DNA of 64,000 bases from Candidatus Pantoea floridensis (GTDB lineage: Bacteria; Pseudomonadota; Gammaproteobacteria; Enterobacterales; Enterobacteriaceae), in NCBI RefSeq assembly GCF_900215435.1, contig NZ_OCMY01000001.1, positions 3,348,001-3,412,000 of the forward strand, read 5' to 3'. Of the stretch, positions 10,479 to 21,520 are shown piece by piece; position 1 is the stretch's first letter; each line of letters begins with the position of its first letter. A model generated the notes under the pieces. It was given only the letters and a program-made list of their open reading frames with translations, did no database searches and was not told the origin of the DNA. A program made the position numbers and the translations under genes.

Positions 10479-11453
10479 CTAATTTAAACGAATCTTCAAC
10501 AAGCCCGTCTGCAAAAGATTCCAGTCTGCTGGCTGATGATGGATCAATTCGATACGGCTATCCGGTGGTGTGGTGGGCCGGGTTTCAATAAAGAGGTCCT
10601 CACCCTGGCGGTTGATGTTAACCAAACCGTCCGGTGTACGTAACACGCCTTTCACCCGATCAACCGGTGCAAGCCTTGCCCACTCTAGCGCCTGGATCGT
10701 ATCGAACACCGTATCACCATCAAAAATCCAGCCACAAGAAGCATAGCCTTGGCCTTCATTTAACGCACGTCGCCAGCGCGCCTGACCATCCAGTTTTAAT
10801 GCCGCCAGCCCTTGTGGACGGGCAGAAGCATGATGATGCGCCGCATCAGGTACCGCACGATCCGCCAAAGCGGGTTGGGTAAGGAGCTCGGGCGCAATCT
10901 CTCCCCACGCCGCTTCCACTATTTGACGATCGCCTAAAAACTGCTGCTGCCAATCCTGTAAACGCTGGCGATCTTCATCGCTCCAGCGATCGCTTTTATT
11001 GGCGACAATAATATCTGCTGCCACCAGCTGGTCGCGAAAATTCTCGTTCGCCACCACACGTGGATCAGCCAGCTGGCGTGGATCGAGCAGCGTTAAAGTT
11101 GCATCAACCTGAATCCAGGGCTGATACACGGCAGCGCGCAGCATATTCAGCAGCTGCTTTGGATGACCAAGGCCGGTAGGTTCGATAATCAGGCGATCGG
11201 GTTTAGCCTGTTTCAGCAGCATGTTTAGCCCCACCTGCAACGGCAAGCCATTGACGCAGCACATGCAGCCACCGGGAATCTCTTTCAACGTTGCACCGCG
11301 ATCGGCCAGCAGCGCGCCATCGATACCAATCTCGCCAAATTCATTGACCAGAATCGCCCAGTTTTCATTGGCAGGTTTAGTGGCTAACAGGTGCAGCAGG
11401 GTGGTGGTTTTTCCGCTGCCGAGAAATCCAGTGATGAGGTTTACGCGCGTCAC
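10479..11453 (-). CDS. yeiR: COG0523 zinc-binding GTPase YeiR
   Basis: A 324-residue CobW/COG0523-family G3E GTPase. The P-loop GFLGSGKTTT is at residues 8-17. The metal-binding CXCC motif (GGCMCC, near residue 62), the NKSD guanine specificity motif and a His-rich stretch (HHHAS, near 207) are visible. E. coli YeiR binds Zn and hydrolyses GTP, and the family is viewed as metal chaperones or insertases. Downstream lpxT is only 29 bp away. Confidence 0.9.
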   Translation of the reverse strand: MTRVNLITGFLGSGKTTTLLHLLATKPANENWAILVNEFGEIGIDGALLADRGATLKEIPGGCMCCVNGLPLQVGLNMLLKQAKPDRLIIEPTGLGHPKQLLNMLRAAVYQPWIQVDATLTLLDPRQLADPRVVANENFRDQLVAADIIVANKSDRWSDEDRQRLQDWQQQFLGDRQIVEAAWGEIAPELLTQPALADRAVPDAAHHHASARPQGLAALKLDGQARWRRALNEGQGYASCGWIFDGDTVFDTIQALEWARLAPVDRVKGVLRTPDGLVNINRQGEDLFIETRPTTPPDSRIELIHHQPADWNLLQTGLLKIRLN

Positions 11454-11561
11454 AAAGGGGCTCCCAAAGAAAGAGATAATAGGCGCGCGGAAGTGGGGGA
11501 TCCGGCGCGCACGGCGTTGTTATACTATAACAATCACCGACGGCCGGAAGGAAGTACGATA

Positions 11562-12134
11562 TCAGTCAGCGCGGCCCATATAACGTCGTTCTGCAATATG
11601 AATGCGGATGCGTTCGCCGTTGCTGAGGTATTCAGGCACCTGAATAGACAAACCCGTACTCATAACAGCAGGTTTGGAGCGGGCACTGGCGGAGGCGCCT
11701 TTGATGCCCGGCGACGTATCGACAATTTCCATATCAACCGTTTGAGGTAATTCCAGTGCCAGAACCTGGCCGTCCATCGTCAGCACCTGAATGCCCGGAA
11801 TACCGCCTTCAGGAATAAACAGCAGCTCTTCTTCGATTTGGTCTTTCTTGAAGTTGTAAGGCGTGTAGTCTTCATCATCCATAAATACGTATTCATCACC
11901 GTCTATATAAGAGAAGGTGACGGCGCGGCGGCTGAGCGAAATGGCATCAATAATATCGTCGCCCTTAAAACGCTCTTCCACTTTCAAGCCGGTGCGGACA
12001 TCGGTAAAACGCATCTTATAGAGCGTAGCGGCACCGCGCGCACTGGGGCTTTGCACATCAATGTCTTTCACCAGCAACAGTTTGCCGTTCCAGGTGACTG
12101 CCATCCCTTTTTTTATCTCATTTGCCTTTGGCAT
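11562..12134 (-). CDS. efpL: Elongation factor P-like protein EfpL (YeiP)
   Basis: A 190-residue EF-P paralogue with the three beta-barrel domains of the family. The N-terminal loop [12 protein letters not shown] replaces the modified-lysine loop of EF-P and is the EfpL signature. The protein binds the ribosome between P and E sites and relieves stalling at polyproline and some other motifs. No modification enzyme is encoded nearby. Confidence 0.95.
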   Translation of the reverse strand: MPKANEIKKGMAVTWNGKLLLVKDIDVQSPSARGAATLYKMRFTDVRTGLKVEERFKGDDIIDAISLSRRAVTFSYIDGDEYVFMDDEDYTPYNFKKDQIEEELLFIPEGGIPGIQVLTMDGQVLALELPQTVDMEIVDTSPGIKGASASARSKPAVMSTGLSIQVPEYLSNGERIRIHIAERRYMGRAD

Positions 12135-12283
12135 TGTGCTTTTCTCGCTGACTGAAGGTTAATGCGCGTCACGTTACTCGCGCGACGAAAAACTGGCAAG
12201 TGAGGCGGTGTAAAATTGTTGCGCGGGCATGGCATTCACTGCATCAGCCTGTTATTGTCGCGGCGAATTCTCTACAGGAGCGC

Positions 12284-12541
12284 ATGATGTTTTGTCGTGA
12301 CCAGTGCGGTGCCTGTTGCACAGCCCCCTCAATCTCTTCTCCCATTCCAGGGATGCCGCACGGCAAGCCAGCAAACACGCGCTGCGTACAGCTCGACGAA
12401 CAGCAGCGCTGCAAAATCTTTGGCTCGCCACTGCGCCCTGCGGTATGTGCCGGTTTACAGCCAAGCGCAGAAATGTGCGGCAACAGCCGCGATAGCGCCA
12501 TGACTTTCCTGCTCAAACTGGAAGCCGAAACGGCGCCATAA
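12284..12541 (+). CDS. yeiW: YeiW/YkgJ family cysteine-cluster protein (UPF0153)
   Basis: A protein of about 85 residues with conserved cysteines in [21 protein letters not shown] and the final CGNS. This is the pattern of the CxxCxxCC (UPF0153) family, presumed to bind Zn or an Fe-S cluster. The Shine-Dalgarno AGGAG precedes two adjacent ATGs (12284, 12287), and the second has better spacing. The function is unknown. It is divergent from efpL, as in E. coli. Confidence 0.85.
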   Translation: MMFCRDQCGACCTAPSISSPIPGMPHGKPANTRCVQLDEQQRCKIFGSPLRPAVCAGLQPSAEMCGNSRDSAMTFLLKLEAETAP

Positions 12542-12587
12542 ATGGCGGAATATCGCTCACTTAAGCAAAAAAAATGCCTTTTTATAC

Positions 12588-12656
12588 AGGTGCGCATGAA
12601 TGCGCACCCTACAAAAACCCGGCTTTATCCGCGTAGGGTCACCATTCATGGTGACC
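12588..12656. repeat. Pair of REP-like palindromes
   Basis: GGTGCGCATGAATGCGCACC followed by CTAC (12589-12612) and GTAGGG followed by TCACCATTCATGGTGACC (12633-12656), in opposite orientation. They lie between yeiW and the fru promoter region. Confidence 0.85.
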
Positions 12657-12868
12657 GATTCACACTTAACTGACGAGCATTACGCCATAAATGGCCAGCT
12701 GACGCAGTGCTGAACGATTTGCCTTAATGTGCCCAGCTGTTACAGCAAATGCATCAGCTTGCCTGACGGTAAAAATCTTAAATTCAGCATGAAGTGTGCG
12801 TAGCATCAAAAATCTGCTACTCAGATCGCGCATTTTCTTGCCTGAAGGACATTGCTGTACCATATTCC

Positions 12869-12882
12869 CTGAAACGTTTCAG
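12869..12882. promoter_or_regulatory. Cra (FruR) operator 1 of fruBKA
   Basis: The palindrome CTGAAACGTTTCAG matches the Cra consensus (TGAAWCGNTNNR). It lies 87 bp upstream of the fruB start. Cra represses fru genes and is released by fructose 1-phosphate. Confidence 0.85.
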
Positions 12883-12934
12883 CGTTGCGATAACGGCCAA
12901 GTCTGTGATGCGTGGCGCCTTTTTTTACCCGATA

Positions 12935-12949
12935 GCTGAAACGATTCAA
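12935..12949. promoter_or_regulatory. Cra (FruR) operator 2 of fruBKA
   Basis: GCTGAAACGATTCAA, a second Cra box ending 20 bp before fruB. The centres of the two boxes are about 66 bp apart, similar to the paired arrangement at the E. coli fru promoter. Confidence 0.8.
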
Positions 12950-12969
12950 TACAGCAAGCGAGGAGAGAT

Positions 12970-14100
12970 ATGTTCCAGCTCGAAGTTCAGGCTATTCATA
13001 CCGGTGCTAATGCACAGAATAAAGAAGAGGCCATTCGCCAGGTTGCCGCTGCGTTAACGGCTGCGGGAAATGTGGCCGAAGGCTACGTTAACGGCATGCT
13101 GGCGCGCGAACAGCAAACTACGACCTTCCTGGGTAATGGCATCGCCATTCCACACGGCACCACCGACACCCGCGATCTGGTACTGAAAACCGGCGTACAG
13201 GTTTATCAGTTTCCACAGGGCGTTGATTGGGGCGAAGGGCAAACGGCGTATGTGGCCATCGGTATTGCCGCGAAATCTGATGAACACCTCGCGCTGCTGC
13301 GCCAGCTTACCCATGTATTAAGCGATGACAGTATTGCTGAACAGCTGAAAAGCGCCTCGGCAGAAGAGCTGCGCGCGTTGCTAATGGGCGAAAATCAGGC
13401 GGCTGAGTTCAAATTCGATACCTCGCTGATAGCCATAGATGTTGCGGCCAGCGATTTAATTACCTTGCAGGCGCTGAACGCTGGTCGTCTGCAAGCGGCA
13501 GGCGCGGTGGATACGTCATTTATTGCCGATGTGGTTTCGCATACGCCGTTGAGTCTCGGGCAGGGCATTTGGCTCAGTGATAGCGCTCAGGGCAATCTCG
13601 GCAGCGCCGTGGCGGTAAGCCGTGCTGCTGCACCTTTCCAGCATCAGGGCGAAAATGTCGCGCTGCTACTCACCGTTGCGGCTAACGATCAGCGGCCGCT
13701 GGAAGTGTTGGGCTATCTCAGCAATCTGCTGCTGGCCAACAAAGCTGAACGGCTGCTGAAGGCGGATGCCGCCGGCATTTTGGCGTTGCTGACCAGCGAA
13801 GTGGATGAAGCCGCCGAGTCGCTGACCGCGGAATTCACTATCCGCAATGAGCACGGCCTGCATGCGCGTCCGGGTACCGCGTTGGTGAGCGTAATCAAAC
13901 AGTTCAATAGTGACATCACCGTGACAAACCTTGACGGTAGCGGCAAACCCGCCAACGGCCGTAGTCTGATGAAAGTGGTTGCGCTGGGCGTGAAAAAAGG
14001 CCATCGCCTGCGCTTTACCGCCAGCGGCGAAGACGCACAGCAGGCGCTGAACGCAATTGAAGAAGCCATTAATTCTGGTTTAGGCGAGGGGGTTGCATGA
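12970..14100 (+). CDS. fruB: Fructose PTS diphosphoryl transfer protein (EIIA-HPr), FruB
   Basis: A 376-residue cytoplasmic phosphocarrier. The N-terminal EIIA-fru domain has phospho-His62 in AIPHGT. A central linker domain follows, then a C-terminal HPr (FPr) domain with phospho-His298 in [11 protein letters not shown]. It passes phosphate from Enzyme I to FruA and bypasses general HPr. It is the first gene of fruBKA, with SD AGGAG upstream. The stop overlaps the fruK start (ATGA). Confidence 0.97.
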   Translation: MFQLEVQAIHTGANAQNKEEAIRQVAAALTAAGNVAEGYVNGMLAREQQTTTFLGNGIAIPHGTTDTRDLVLKTGVQVYQFPQGVDWGEGQTAYVAIGIAAKSDEHLALLRQLTHVLSDDSIAEQLKSASAEELRALLMGENQAAEFKFDTSLIAIDVAASDLITLQALNAGRLQAAGAVDTSFIADVVSHTPLSLGQGIWLSDSAQGNLGSAVAVSRAAAPFQHQGENVALLLTVAANDQRPLEVLGYLSNLLLANKAERLLKADAAGILALLTSEVDEAAESLTAEFTIRNEHGLHARPGTALVSVIKQFNSDITVTNLDGSGKPANGRSLMKVVALGVKKGHRLRFTASGEDAQQALNAIEEAINSGLGEGVA

Positions 14101-15035
14101 GCCGTCGTGTCGCAACAATTACATTAAATCCCGCTTACGATCTGGTCGGATACACGCCTGAGATTGAGCGCGGTGAAGTTAACCTGGTAAAAACCACCGG
14201 TCTGCATGCAGCGGGTAAAGGTATTAACGTTGCCAAGGTACTGAAGGATTTAGGCATCGATGTCACCGTCGGCGGTTTTCTCGGCAAAGAGAATCAGGAT
14301 GGTTTTCAGCAGCTGTTCAGCGAACTGGGCATTGCCAACCGCTTTCAGGTGGTGCAGGGCCGCACGCGCATTAACGTCAAGCTGACGGAAAAAGATGGCG
14401 ATGTGACCGATCTCAATTTCTCCGGATTTGAGGTTACGGCGCAGGATTGGGATCGTTTCACGGCGGACTCGTTAACCTGGCTCGGCCAGTTCGACATGGT
14501 ATGCGTCAGCGGCAGCTTGCCAGCGGGCGTTGCGCCAGAAGCATTTACCAAATGGATGAGCGATCTGCGCACGCTCTGTCCTTGCATCATCTTCGACAGC
14601 AGCCGTGAAGCGCTGGTCGCCGGTCTGAAAGCCGCGCCCTGGTTGGTTAAACCGAATCGTCGCGAGCTGGAAATTTGGGCCGGACGCAAGCTGCCTGCGC
14701 TGCAGGACGTGATTGATGCCGCGCATGAACTGCGCGAGCAGGGCATCGCGCACGTGGTGATTTCTCTCGGCGCAGAGGGCGCGCTATGGGTTAACGCTTC
14801 CGGCGAATGGATTGCCAAACCGCCCGCCTGTGAAGTGGTCAGCACCGTGGGTGCAGGCGACTCTATGGTCGGCGGCCTGATTTACGGCCTGCTGATGCGT
14901 GAATCCAGCGAGCACACGCTGCGTCTGGCAACGGCAGTGGCGGCGATGGCCGTCAGCCAAAGTAACGTTGGCGTTACCGATCGTACCCAGTTGGCCGCGA
15001 TGATGGCGCGCGTCGACTTACAACCCGTTAACTAA
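14097..15035 (+). CDS. fruK: 1-phosphofructokinase
   Basis: A 312-residue PfkB-family kinase that turns fructose 1-phosphate into fructose 1,6-bisphosphate. The PfkB signatures are present: [19 protein letters not shown] near the N-terminus and [12 protein letters not shown] (catalytic Asp, anion hole) near residue 253. Its substrate is also the inducer that removes Cra. Four-base overlap with fruB. Confidence 0.97.
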   Translation: MSRRVATITLNPAYDLVGYTPEIERGEVNLVKTTGLHAAGKGINVAKVLKDLGIDVTVGGFLGKENQDGFQQLFSELGIANRFQVVQGRTRINVKLTEKDGDVTDLNFSGFEVTAQDWDRFTADSLTWLGQFDMVCVSGSLPAGVAPEAFTKWMSDLRTLCPCIIFDSSREALVAGLKAAPWLVKPNRRELEIWAGRKLPALQDVIDAAHELREQGIAHVVISLGAEGALWVNASGEWIAKPPACEVVSTVGAGDSMVGGLIYGLLMRESSEHTLRLATAVAAMAVSQSNVGVTDRTQLAAMMARVDLQPVN

Positions 15036-15051
15036 CAGCAGGAGAGCGATA

Positions 15052-16749
15052 ATGAAAACGCTGCTGATAAAAGATTCTTCACTGGGACTGGCATCAGGAC
15101 ATCTGGCGCTGGAACGCTTACGCGCCACTGCGGCGCAGGCCGGATTAACACTCACCGATAATGCCGCTGAAGCAGAGCTGGTGCTGGTTGCGGGCCATAA
15201 CGTGCCTGATGATGCGCAGTTGGCAGGCAAATCTGTGGCGCGGGTGGATGTGCAGCAGGCGCTGCGCGATCCGCTGGCGGCGATCAATCAAGCCAAAGCA
15301 AGCGCCAAAACCTGGCAACCTGCGACGTCGGCAGCTGCTGTACCGGTTGCAGCGCAGAGCAGTGGCCAGAAACGTATTGTCGCGGTGACCGCGTGCCCAA
15401 CCGGCGTGGCGCATACCTTTATGGCTGCCGAAGCCATTCAGGCCGAAGCAACCAGGCGTGGCTGGTGGGTGAAAGTAGAAACCCGTGGTTCAGTCGGCGC
15501 GGGCAACGCCATCACGCCAGAAGAAGTGGCCGCAGCCGATCTGGTGATCGTCGCGGCGGATATCGACGTGGATCTGGCGAAATTTGCCGGTAAGCCGATG
15601 TACCGCACCTCAACCAGCCTGGCATTGAAAAAGACGGCTCAAGAGCTGGATAAAGCGCAGGCTGAAGCGAAAACTTATCAGCCGAGCGGCAATCAGACGG
15701 CTAGCGCGCAGAGCGACAGCAAAGAGAAAGCCGGTGCGTACCGTCATCTGCTGACCGGCGTTTCCTATATGCTGCCGATGGTGGTGGCGGGTGGTTTGAG
15801 CATCGCGCTCTCTTTTGCCTTCGGTATTACCGCCTTTAAAGAGCAGGGCACCCTGGCCGCTGCACTGATGCAAATTGGCGGCGGCAGCGCCTTCGCCCTG
15901 ATGGTTCCGGTTCTGGCCGGCTTCATTGCCTTCTCGATTGCGGACCGTCCGGGTCTGACACCTGGTTTGATTGGCGGCATGATCGCCACCAGCATTAACG
16001 CCGGTTTCCTTGGCGGTATCATCGCCGGTTTCATTGCCGGTTATGCCGCTAAAATGCTCAGCAGCAAAGTGAAACTGCCGCAGAGTATGGAAGCGTTGAA
16101 GCCGATTCTGATCATTCCGCTGGTGGCGAGCTTAATTACCGGTCTGCTGATGATTTACGTGGTTGGTAAGCCAGTGGCTGGCATCATGAGCGGCCTGACT
16201 CACTGGTTGGCCAACATGGGGACGGCTAACGCGGTTCTGCTGGGGGCGATCCTTGGTGGCATGATGTGTACCGATATGGGCGGCCCGGTGAACAAAGTCG
16301 CCTATGCATTTGGCGTTGGCCTGCTGAGTTCGCAAACCTACGCGCCAATGGCGGCGATTATGGCGGCCGGTATGGTGCCACCGCTGGCGATGGGCCTGGC
16401 GACGATGGTTGCGCGTCGTAAGTTTAATAAAGGTCAGCAAGAGGGCGGCAAAGCGGCGCTGGTGCTCGGCTTATGCTTCATCTCTGAAGGTGCGATTCCA
16501 TTTGCTGCACGTGACCCAATGCGTGTGCTGCCATGCTGTATCGTGGGTGGCGCGGTAACAGGCGCAATTTCGATGGCGATTGGCGCCAAACTGATGGCAC
16601 CGCACGGTGGTCTGTTCGTGCTGCTGATCCCAGGCGCGATTACGCCAGTGCTGGGTTACCTGATGGCGATTGTGATCGGTACCGCAGTAGCGGGTCTCGG
16701 CTACGCGATTCTGAAACGTCCGGAAGAAGAGCTGGCGAAAGCAGCGTAA
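15052..16749 (+). CDS. fruA: Fructose-specific PTS EIIB'BC, FruA
   Basis: A 565-residue inner-membrane transporter. A degenerate IIB' domain at the N-terminus lacks the active Cys. A IIB domain carries phospho-Cys115 (TACPTGVAHT), and a IIC domain with about nine or ten helices follows from residue ~230, with the substrate-site motif SEGAIPFAARDP. It imports fructose as fructose 1-phosphate. SD AGGAG upstream and a strong terminator downstream close the operon. Confidence 0.97.
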   Translation: MKTLLIKDSSLGLASGHLALERLRATAAQAGLTLTDNAAEAELVLVAGHNVPDDAQLAGKSVARVDVQQALRDPLAAINQAKASAKTWQPATSAAAVPVAAQSSGQKRIVAVTACPTGVAHTFMAAEAIQAEATRRGWWVKVETRGSVGAGNAITPEEVAAADLVIVAADIDVDLAKFAGKPMYRTSTSLALKKTAQELDKAQAEAKTYQPSGNQTASAQSDSKEKAGAYRHLLTGVSYMLPMVVAGGLSIALSFAFGITAFKEQGTLAAALMQIGGGSAFALMVPVLAGFIAFSIADRPGLTPGLIGGMIATSINAGFLGGIIAGFIAGYAAKMLSSKVKLPQSMEALKPILIIPLVASLITGLLMIYVVGKPVAGIMSGLTHWLANMGTANAVLLGAILGGMMCTDMGGPVNKVAYAFGVGLLSSQTYAPMAAIMAAGMVPPLAMGLATMVARRKFNKGQQEGGKAALVLGLCFISEGAIPFAARDPMRVLPCCIVGGAVTGAISMAIGAKLMAPHGGLFVLLIPGAITPVLGYLMAIVIGTAVAGLGYAILKRPEEELAKAA

Positions 16750-16763
16750 CATTCGCCAGACGT

Positions 16764-16791
16764 GAAAAAGGGGGCCTCGGCTCCCTTTTTG
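16764..16791 (+). terminator. Rho-independent terminator of fruBKA
   Basis: The hairpin GGGGGCC / GGCTCCC is flanked by A5 and T5, 15 bp past the fruA stop. Confidence 0.9.
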
Positions 16792-16797
16792 TTTCCT

Positions 16798-16821
16798 GTA
16801 GGGGCGCCATTCATGGCGACC
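16798..16821. repeat. REP-like palindrome
   Basis: A single copy of the GTAGG-GGCGCCATTCATGGCG-ACC unit between the converging ends of fruA and nfo. Confidence 0.85.
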
Positions 16822-16832
16822 TGGTTATCACA

Positions 16833-17678
16833 TTATCCCTGTTGCTCAGCCTTCAACCACGCAATCTCATCCTTCCAGATATCCGGATTGATGGTTTCCA
16901 GAATCATCGGAATGCCGTCAAAACGTTTATTCTTCATCAGCCAGCTAAACGCCGTTTTGCCGATATTGCCTTCACCTAAGCTGTGATGGCGGTCAACGCG
17001 GCTGCCCAGCGTGCTTTTGGCATCATTCAGGTGCATGCCGCGCAGATACTGGAAACCAACGATGCGTTCAAATTCGCTAAAGGTCTCCACACAGGCTTCT
17101 TCGCTGCGCAGATCGTATCCACCGGCAAAGGCGTGGCAGGTATCAATACACACGCCAACGCGCGACTTATCTTCCACATGCTCAATAATGGTGGCGAGAT
17201 GTTCGAAGCGGAAACCAAGGTTGCTGCCCTGGCCGGCGGTGTTTTCGATGACAGCGACCACACTGCTGGTTTTATCCAGCGCGATGTTAATCGATTCGGC
17301 GATACGCTTCAGACAGGCTTCTTCTTCAATCTGCTTAAGATGGCTGCCTGGATGGAAATTCAGCAACGTTAAGCCCAGCTGTTCGGCACGTTGCATCTCG
17401 TCGAGAAACGCATCACGTGATTTTTCCAGCGCTTCCATCACCGGATGGCCGAGGTTAATCAGATAGCTATCGTGCGGCAGGATCTGCGCAGAGGTAAAAT
17501 TGTAGCGATCGCAGGCGGTCTTGAAGGCATCAATGACTTCACCCGAGAGCGGCGCCGCACGCCACTGGCGCTGGTTTTTAGTGAACAGCGCAAAGGCTGT
17601 GGCTTCAAGTTCGTGGGCACGGATCACTGCCTGGTCCACGCCGCCGGATGCACTGACGTGTGCGCCGATATATTTCAT
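16833..17678 (-). CDS. nfo: Endonuclease IV (AP endonuclease)
   Basis: A 281-residue TIM-barrel AP endonuclease with a trinuclear Zn site. The family signatures [29 protein letters not shown] and [16 protein letters not shown] are all present. It nicks DNA 5' to abasic sites and removes 3'-blocking groups in base excision repair. The start at 17678 ([13 protein letters not shown]) is chosen because of SD AGGAG seven bases upstream and because E. coli Nfo begins the same way. A 15-codon upstream extension is not likely. Confidence 0.95.
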   Translation of the reverse strand: MKYIGAHVSASGGVDQAVIRAHELEATAFALFTKNQRQWRAAPLSGEVIDAFKTACDRYNFTSAQILPHDSYLINLGHPVMEALEKSRDAFLDEMQRAEQLGLTLLNFHPGSHLKQIEEEACLKRIAESINIALDKTSSVVAVIENTAGQGSNLGFRFEHLATIIEHVEDKSRVGVCIDTCHAFAGGYDLRSEEACVETFSEFERIVGFQYLRGMHLNDAKSTLGSRVDRHHSLGEGNIGKTAFSWLMKNKRFDGIPMILETINPDIWKDEIAWLKAEQQG

Positions 17679-17734
17679 GCCGCTCTCCTGATTGGGCGAT
17701 TGCTGCTGCAAAGCGCCCATCATAGCGGATGCCG

Positions 17735-18781
17735 TTAAGCCATGAAATGTTGCACCAGCATATTGAGTGCGCCGCCGCCCAGAATCAACCAGCCAAACAT
17801 CACCAGTCCGAGCAGCAGTGGTTTAAAGCCAGCCTGCTTTAATGCGCTAAAGCGGGTGGTCAAACCCAGCGCGGCCATCGCCATTGCCAGCAGCAAATTT
17901 GCCAGCTGATTGAGCGTGCCAACCACCTGGGCAGGCAGTAGATGCAGCGAGTTAAACAGCGCAACGACAATAAACAGCAGCGCAAACCACGGGAAGCTGG
18001 CGGATGTCGGCTGTGCAGCCTGCTGGCTACGCTGGCGCTTCAACCAGCTACCTAGAATCAGCAAGAACGGCGCCAGCATCATCACGCGCAGCATTTTAGC
18101 GATTACCGCGGTGTTTTCCGCCTCGGCGCCCATCGCGTGTCCGGCTGCGACGACCTGCGCCACTTCATGCAGCGTAGAACCGGTGAAGATGCCGAAATGG
18201 GCTGCGCTGACGTTAGGCAGCAGCGTCCATAGCAGCGGATAAATCACGATGCCTATCGTGCCAAACAGCACCACCGTCGCCACGGCCACCGCCACTTTTG
18301 ACGGTGGCGCTTTAACGATAGGCTCGCTCGCTAGCACCGCCGCTGCGCCGCAAATGCTGCTGCCCGCGCCAATTAGCCATACGGTTTCGCGATCCATCTT
18401 CAGCAGACGAATGCCGATTAAACAGGTCAGCAGGAACGTTGAGCTGAGCACTAGCGCATCAATCAGCACGCCGCTGATACCCACATCGGCAATCTGCTGC
18501 ACGGTAATACGAAAGCCATAAAGGATGATACCGAGGCGCAGCAAGCGCTGCTTCGCCAGCAGCACACCACTGTCGCAGTGTTCGGTGATGTGTGGATAAA
18601 GAGTATTGCCTAGCACGATGCCCAGGATTATCGCTAAGGTTAGCGCGCCGAATCCGGCACCCGCCAGCCACGGCTGATTGGCTAACCACGCCGCACCACC
18701 GGCAATGGCCGCGGTCAGCAGTAAACCCGGCAGCCAGTGATGTAGATGAAACGGGGGTTTATTGACGCTTAGCTCAGCCAT
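17735..18781 (-). CDS. yeiH: YeiH family putative sulfate exporter (UPF0324)
   Basis: A 348-residue integral membrane protein with about ten hydrophobic segments, including [28 protein letters not shown] and [17 protein letters not shown]. It matches UPF0324 family member YeiH; the substrate is not established. The start at 18781 (MAELSVNKP) is preceded by SD GAGGAG. It is divergent from the LysR gene yeiE, as in E. coli. Confidence 0.9.
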   Translation of the reverse strand: MAELSVNKPPFHLHHWLPGLLLTAAIAGGAAWLANQPWLAGAGFGALTLAIILGIVLGNTLYPHITEHCDSGVLLAKQRLLRLGIILYGFRITVQQIADVGISGVLIDALVLSSTFLLTCLIGIRLLKMDRETVWLIGAGSSICGAAAVLASEPIVKAPPSKVAVAVATVVLFGTIGIVIYPLLWTLLPNVSAAHFGIFTGSTLHEVAQVVAAGHAMGAEAENTAVIAKMLRVMMLAPFLLILGSWLKRQRSQQAAQPTSASFPWFALLFIVVALFNSLHLLPAQVVGTLNQLANLLLAMAMAALGLTTRFSALKQAGFKPLLLGLVMFGWLILGGGALNMLVQHFMA

Positions 18782-18793
18782 ATTTTTCTCCTC

Positions 18794-18887
18794 GTAGGGG
18801 CGGCATTCATGCGGATGAAAACCAAAATTAGAAAACGCACATTCCGTAGCGGCGCAATTCATTGCGCGATAAATCGCGCCGCTACAG
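18794..18887. repeat. Two variant REP-like palindromes
   Basis: A unit near 18794-18815 (GTAGGGGCGGCATTCATGCGG) and a longer one at 18845-18887. The longer one is built from AGCGGCGC / GCGCCGCT arms with an inner GCGC hairpin. They lie in the yeiH-yeiE divergent promoter region. Confidence 0.7.
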
Positions 18888-19020
18888 GATCTGCGATGAT
18901 TTATGCCGTGAGTTTGTCTAACGTTTTTCCTATGCCTAAATCCTGCGCTGCGCTGGTTTAAAAGTAAAATTGATAATATATTTATAATTAATCGGAATAA
19001 GTAATAGATGAGGAGGGCGC

Positions 19021-19887
19021 ATGCACATCACGCTGCGTCAAATTGAAGTGTTTACCGAGGTGCTGAAAAGCGGTTCAACCACGCAGGCATCACAGGTGCT
19101 GGCGCTGTCGCAGTCGGCGGTCAGTGCGGCGCTGGCGGATTTGGAGAATCAACTTGGCGTGCAGCTGTTTGATCGGGTCGGCAAGCGTTTGGTGGTCAAT
19201 GAGCATGGACGTTTGCTCTATCCGCGCGCCGTTGGCTTGATGGAGCAGGCGGGTGAGATTGAGCAACTATTTAAAGAAGATAACGGGGCGATTCGCCTGT
19301 TTGCCAGCAGCACCATCGGCAACTATTTGTTACCGGGCATGATCGCCGCCTATCGCCGTGACTTCCCCACGCTGCCGCTGGAGCTCAGCGTCGGCAATAG
19401 CCAGGATGCGATTAATGCCGTGGCGGATTTCCGCGTGGATATTGGCCTGATTGAAGGTCCGTGTCACGAGCTGGATATTATCAGCGAACCGTGGCTGGAG
19501 GATGAGCTGGTGGTATTTGCCGCGCCCGATGCCGCAATCCTGCAGCAGCCGATTACGCTGGCAGCGCTCGCCGCCGCACCGTGGATTCTGCGCGAGCGCG
19601 GGTCGGGTACGCGTGAAATCGTTGATTATCTGCTGCTGTCGCACTTGCCACAGTTTCAGCTCGGCATGGAATTAGGCAATTCGGAAGCGATTAAACACGC
19701 GGTGCGTCATGGCATGGGCATTAGCTGTTTATCGCGGCGCGTGATTGCCGATCTGCTTGAGGCGGGCACGCTGGTGGAAGTTGTTGTTCCGCTGCCGCGC
19801 CTGACGCGTACGCTCTATCGCATCCACCATCGTCAGAAGCATGTGTCGAAAGCGTTAAGTCGCTTTTTATCGTATTGCCGTGAATAA
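19021..19887 (+). CDS. yeiE: LysR-family regulator YeiE
   Basis: A 288-residue LysR-type regulator. The N-terminal winged helix-turn-helix ([27 protein letters not shown]) is at residues 20-46, and the effector domain follows. It matches E. coli YeiE, reported to respond to sulfite and to affect lysP/iron genes. Position between yeiH and lysP supports the assignment. SD GAGGAGG lies directly upstream of the ATG. Confidence 0.9.
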   Translation: MHITLRQIEVFTEVLKSGSTTQASQVLALSQSAVSAALADLENQLGVQLFDRVGKRLVVNEHGRLLYPRAVGLMEQAGEIEQLFKEDNGAIRLFASSTIGNYLLPGMIAAYRRDFPTLPLELSVGNSQDAINAVADFRVDIGLIEGPCHELDIISEPWLEDELVVFAAPDAAILQQPITLAALAAAPWILRERGSGTREIVDYLLLSHLPQFQLGMELGNSEAIKHAVRHGMGISCLSRRVIADLLEAGTLVEVVVPLPRLTRTLYRIHHRQKHVSKALSRFLSYCRE

Positions 19888-20023
19888 TTGCGGCTTTTAT
19901 TACGCTGCGGCTAATAATTCCCGGCCGATCATGAAGGTAACTAATAACCCGACGTGAATGCTATACAGCTTGGGTCTTGGTGCTACAATCGCGCCTTATT
20001 TTTATCCAGCATAGCGTTTACAC

Positions 20024-21490
20024 ATGCATAATGACTCAAAAACAACACAACAACCTGGATTGCGCCGTGAATTAAAAGCGCGTCATCTCACTATGATCGC
20101 CATTGGCGGTTCCATCGGTACCGGCCTGTTTGTCGCCTCGGGTGCCACCATCTCTCAGGCAGGACCGGGCGGTGCGCTACTTTCTTATGCGCTGATTGGC
20201 CTGATGGTTTACTTCCTGATGACCAGCCTTGGCGAACTCGCGGCTTTTATGCCGGTTTCGGGCTCCTTCGCCACCTACGGCGCCAAATATGTCGAAGAAG
20301 GTTTCGGCTTCGCACTGGGCTGGAACTACTGGTACAACTGGGCGGTGACCATCGCCGTTGACCTCGTCGCCTCGCAGCTCGTCATGAATTACTGGTTTCC
20401 GGATACGCCCGGCTGGATCTGGAGCGCGCTGTTCCTCGGCCTGATGTTCCTGCTCAACTACATCTCAGTTAAAGGCTTTGGCGAAGCGGAATACTGGTTC
20501 TCGCTGATCAAAGTGACCACCGTCATCATCTTTATTGCGGTTGGCGTGTTGATGATTACTGGCATCATGCGCGGCGCTGAAAATGCCGGCTGGCATAACT
20601 GGACGGTCGGCGAAGCACCGTTTGCCGGTGGTTTTGCTGCGATGATAGGCGTGGCGATGATCGTCGGCTTCTCCTTCCAGGGCACCGAATTGATCGGCAT
20701 CGCCGCCGGTGAATCACAGGATCCGGCGAAGAACATCCCGCGTGCGGTCCGTCAGGTATTCTGGCGTATTCTGCTGTTCTATATCTTCGCGATTCTGATT
20801 ATCAGCCTGATTCTGCCGTACACCGATCCTAAATTGCTGCATAACGATGTCACTGACATCGCCGTAAGCCCGTTCACGCTGGTGTTCCAGAACGCCGGTC
20901 TGCTGTCTGCGGCGGCGGTGATGAATGCCGTTATTCTGACGGCGGTATTATCTGCAGGTAACTCGGGCATGTACGCCTCAACGCGTATGCTGTTTAACCT
21001 GGCTCGCGAAGGCAAAGCGCCACGTATTTTCGGCAAGCTGTCGAAGGGCGGCGTGCCGCGCAACGCGCTGATCGCCACTACCGTGGTGGCGGGATTGTGC
21101 TTCCTGAGTTCGAAGTTTGGTAACCAGGAAGTGTATCTGTGGTTGCTGAACACTTCAGGCATGACGGGCTTTATTGCCTGGTTGGGCATCGCCATCAGCC
21201 ATTACCGCTTCCGTCGTGGCTATGTGGCGCAGGGGCATAGCCTGGCCGATCTGCCGTACCGCTCCGGCTTCTTCCCGCTGGGACCGATTTTTGCCTTTAT
21301 TCTGTGTCTGATCATTACGCTGGGGCAGAACTATCAGGCCTTCCTTGCCGATCGTATTGATTGGTACGGCGTAGCCGCAACCTATATCGGCATCCCGCTG
21401 TTCCTGATTATTTGGTTGGGTTATAAGCTGGCACGCGGCTCTCGCTTCGTGAAGTACAGCGAGATGGAGTTCCCAACATTTAAAGAGTGA
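20024..21490 (+). CDS. lysP: Lysine-specific permease LysP
   Basis: A 488-residue APC-family amino acid/proton symporter with twelve membrane helices. The N-terminal signature RHLTMIAIGGSIGTGLFVAS is typical. It matches E. coli LysP, which imports lysine and restrains the acid sensor CadC. A terminator and a REP-like palindrome follow. No lysine riboswitch was seen upstream. Confidence 0.93.
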   Translation: MHNDSKTTQQPGLRRELKARHLTMIAIGGSIGTGLFVASGATISQAGPGGALLSYALIGLMVYFLMTSLGELAAFMPVSGSFATYGAKYVEEGFGFALGWNYWYNWAVTIAVDLVASQLVMNYWFPDTPGWIWSALFLGLMFLLNYISVKGFGEAEYWFSLIKVTTVIIFIAVGVLMITGIMRGAENAGWHNWTVGEAPFAGGFAAMIGVAMIVGFSFQGTELIGIAAGESQDPAKNIPRAVRQVFWRILLFYIFAILIISLILPYTDPKLLHNDVTDIAVSPFTLVFQNAGLLSAAAVMNAVILTAVLSAGNSGMYASTRMLFNLAREGKAPRIFGKLSKGGVPRNALIATTVVAGLCFLSSKFGNQEVYLWLLNTSGMTGFIAWLGIAISHYRFRRGYVAQGHSLADLPYRSGFFPLGPIFAFILCLIITLGQNYQAFLADRIDWYGVAATYIGIPLFLIIWLGYKLARGSRFVKYSEMEFPTFKE

Positions 21491-21513
21491 ATCGCCATGA
21501 ATGGCGACCCTAC
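21491..21513. repeat. REP-like palindrome
   Basis: ATCGCCATGAATGGCGACC followed by CTAC, starting at the base after the lysP stop codon. Confidence 0.8.
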
Positions 21514-21520
21514 GACACAG

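Noticed and set aside
19888..20023. Possible lysine riboswitch before lysP
   Set aside because: The 136-bp gap is too short for the large lysine aptamer and shows none of its conserved stems.
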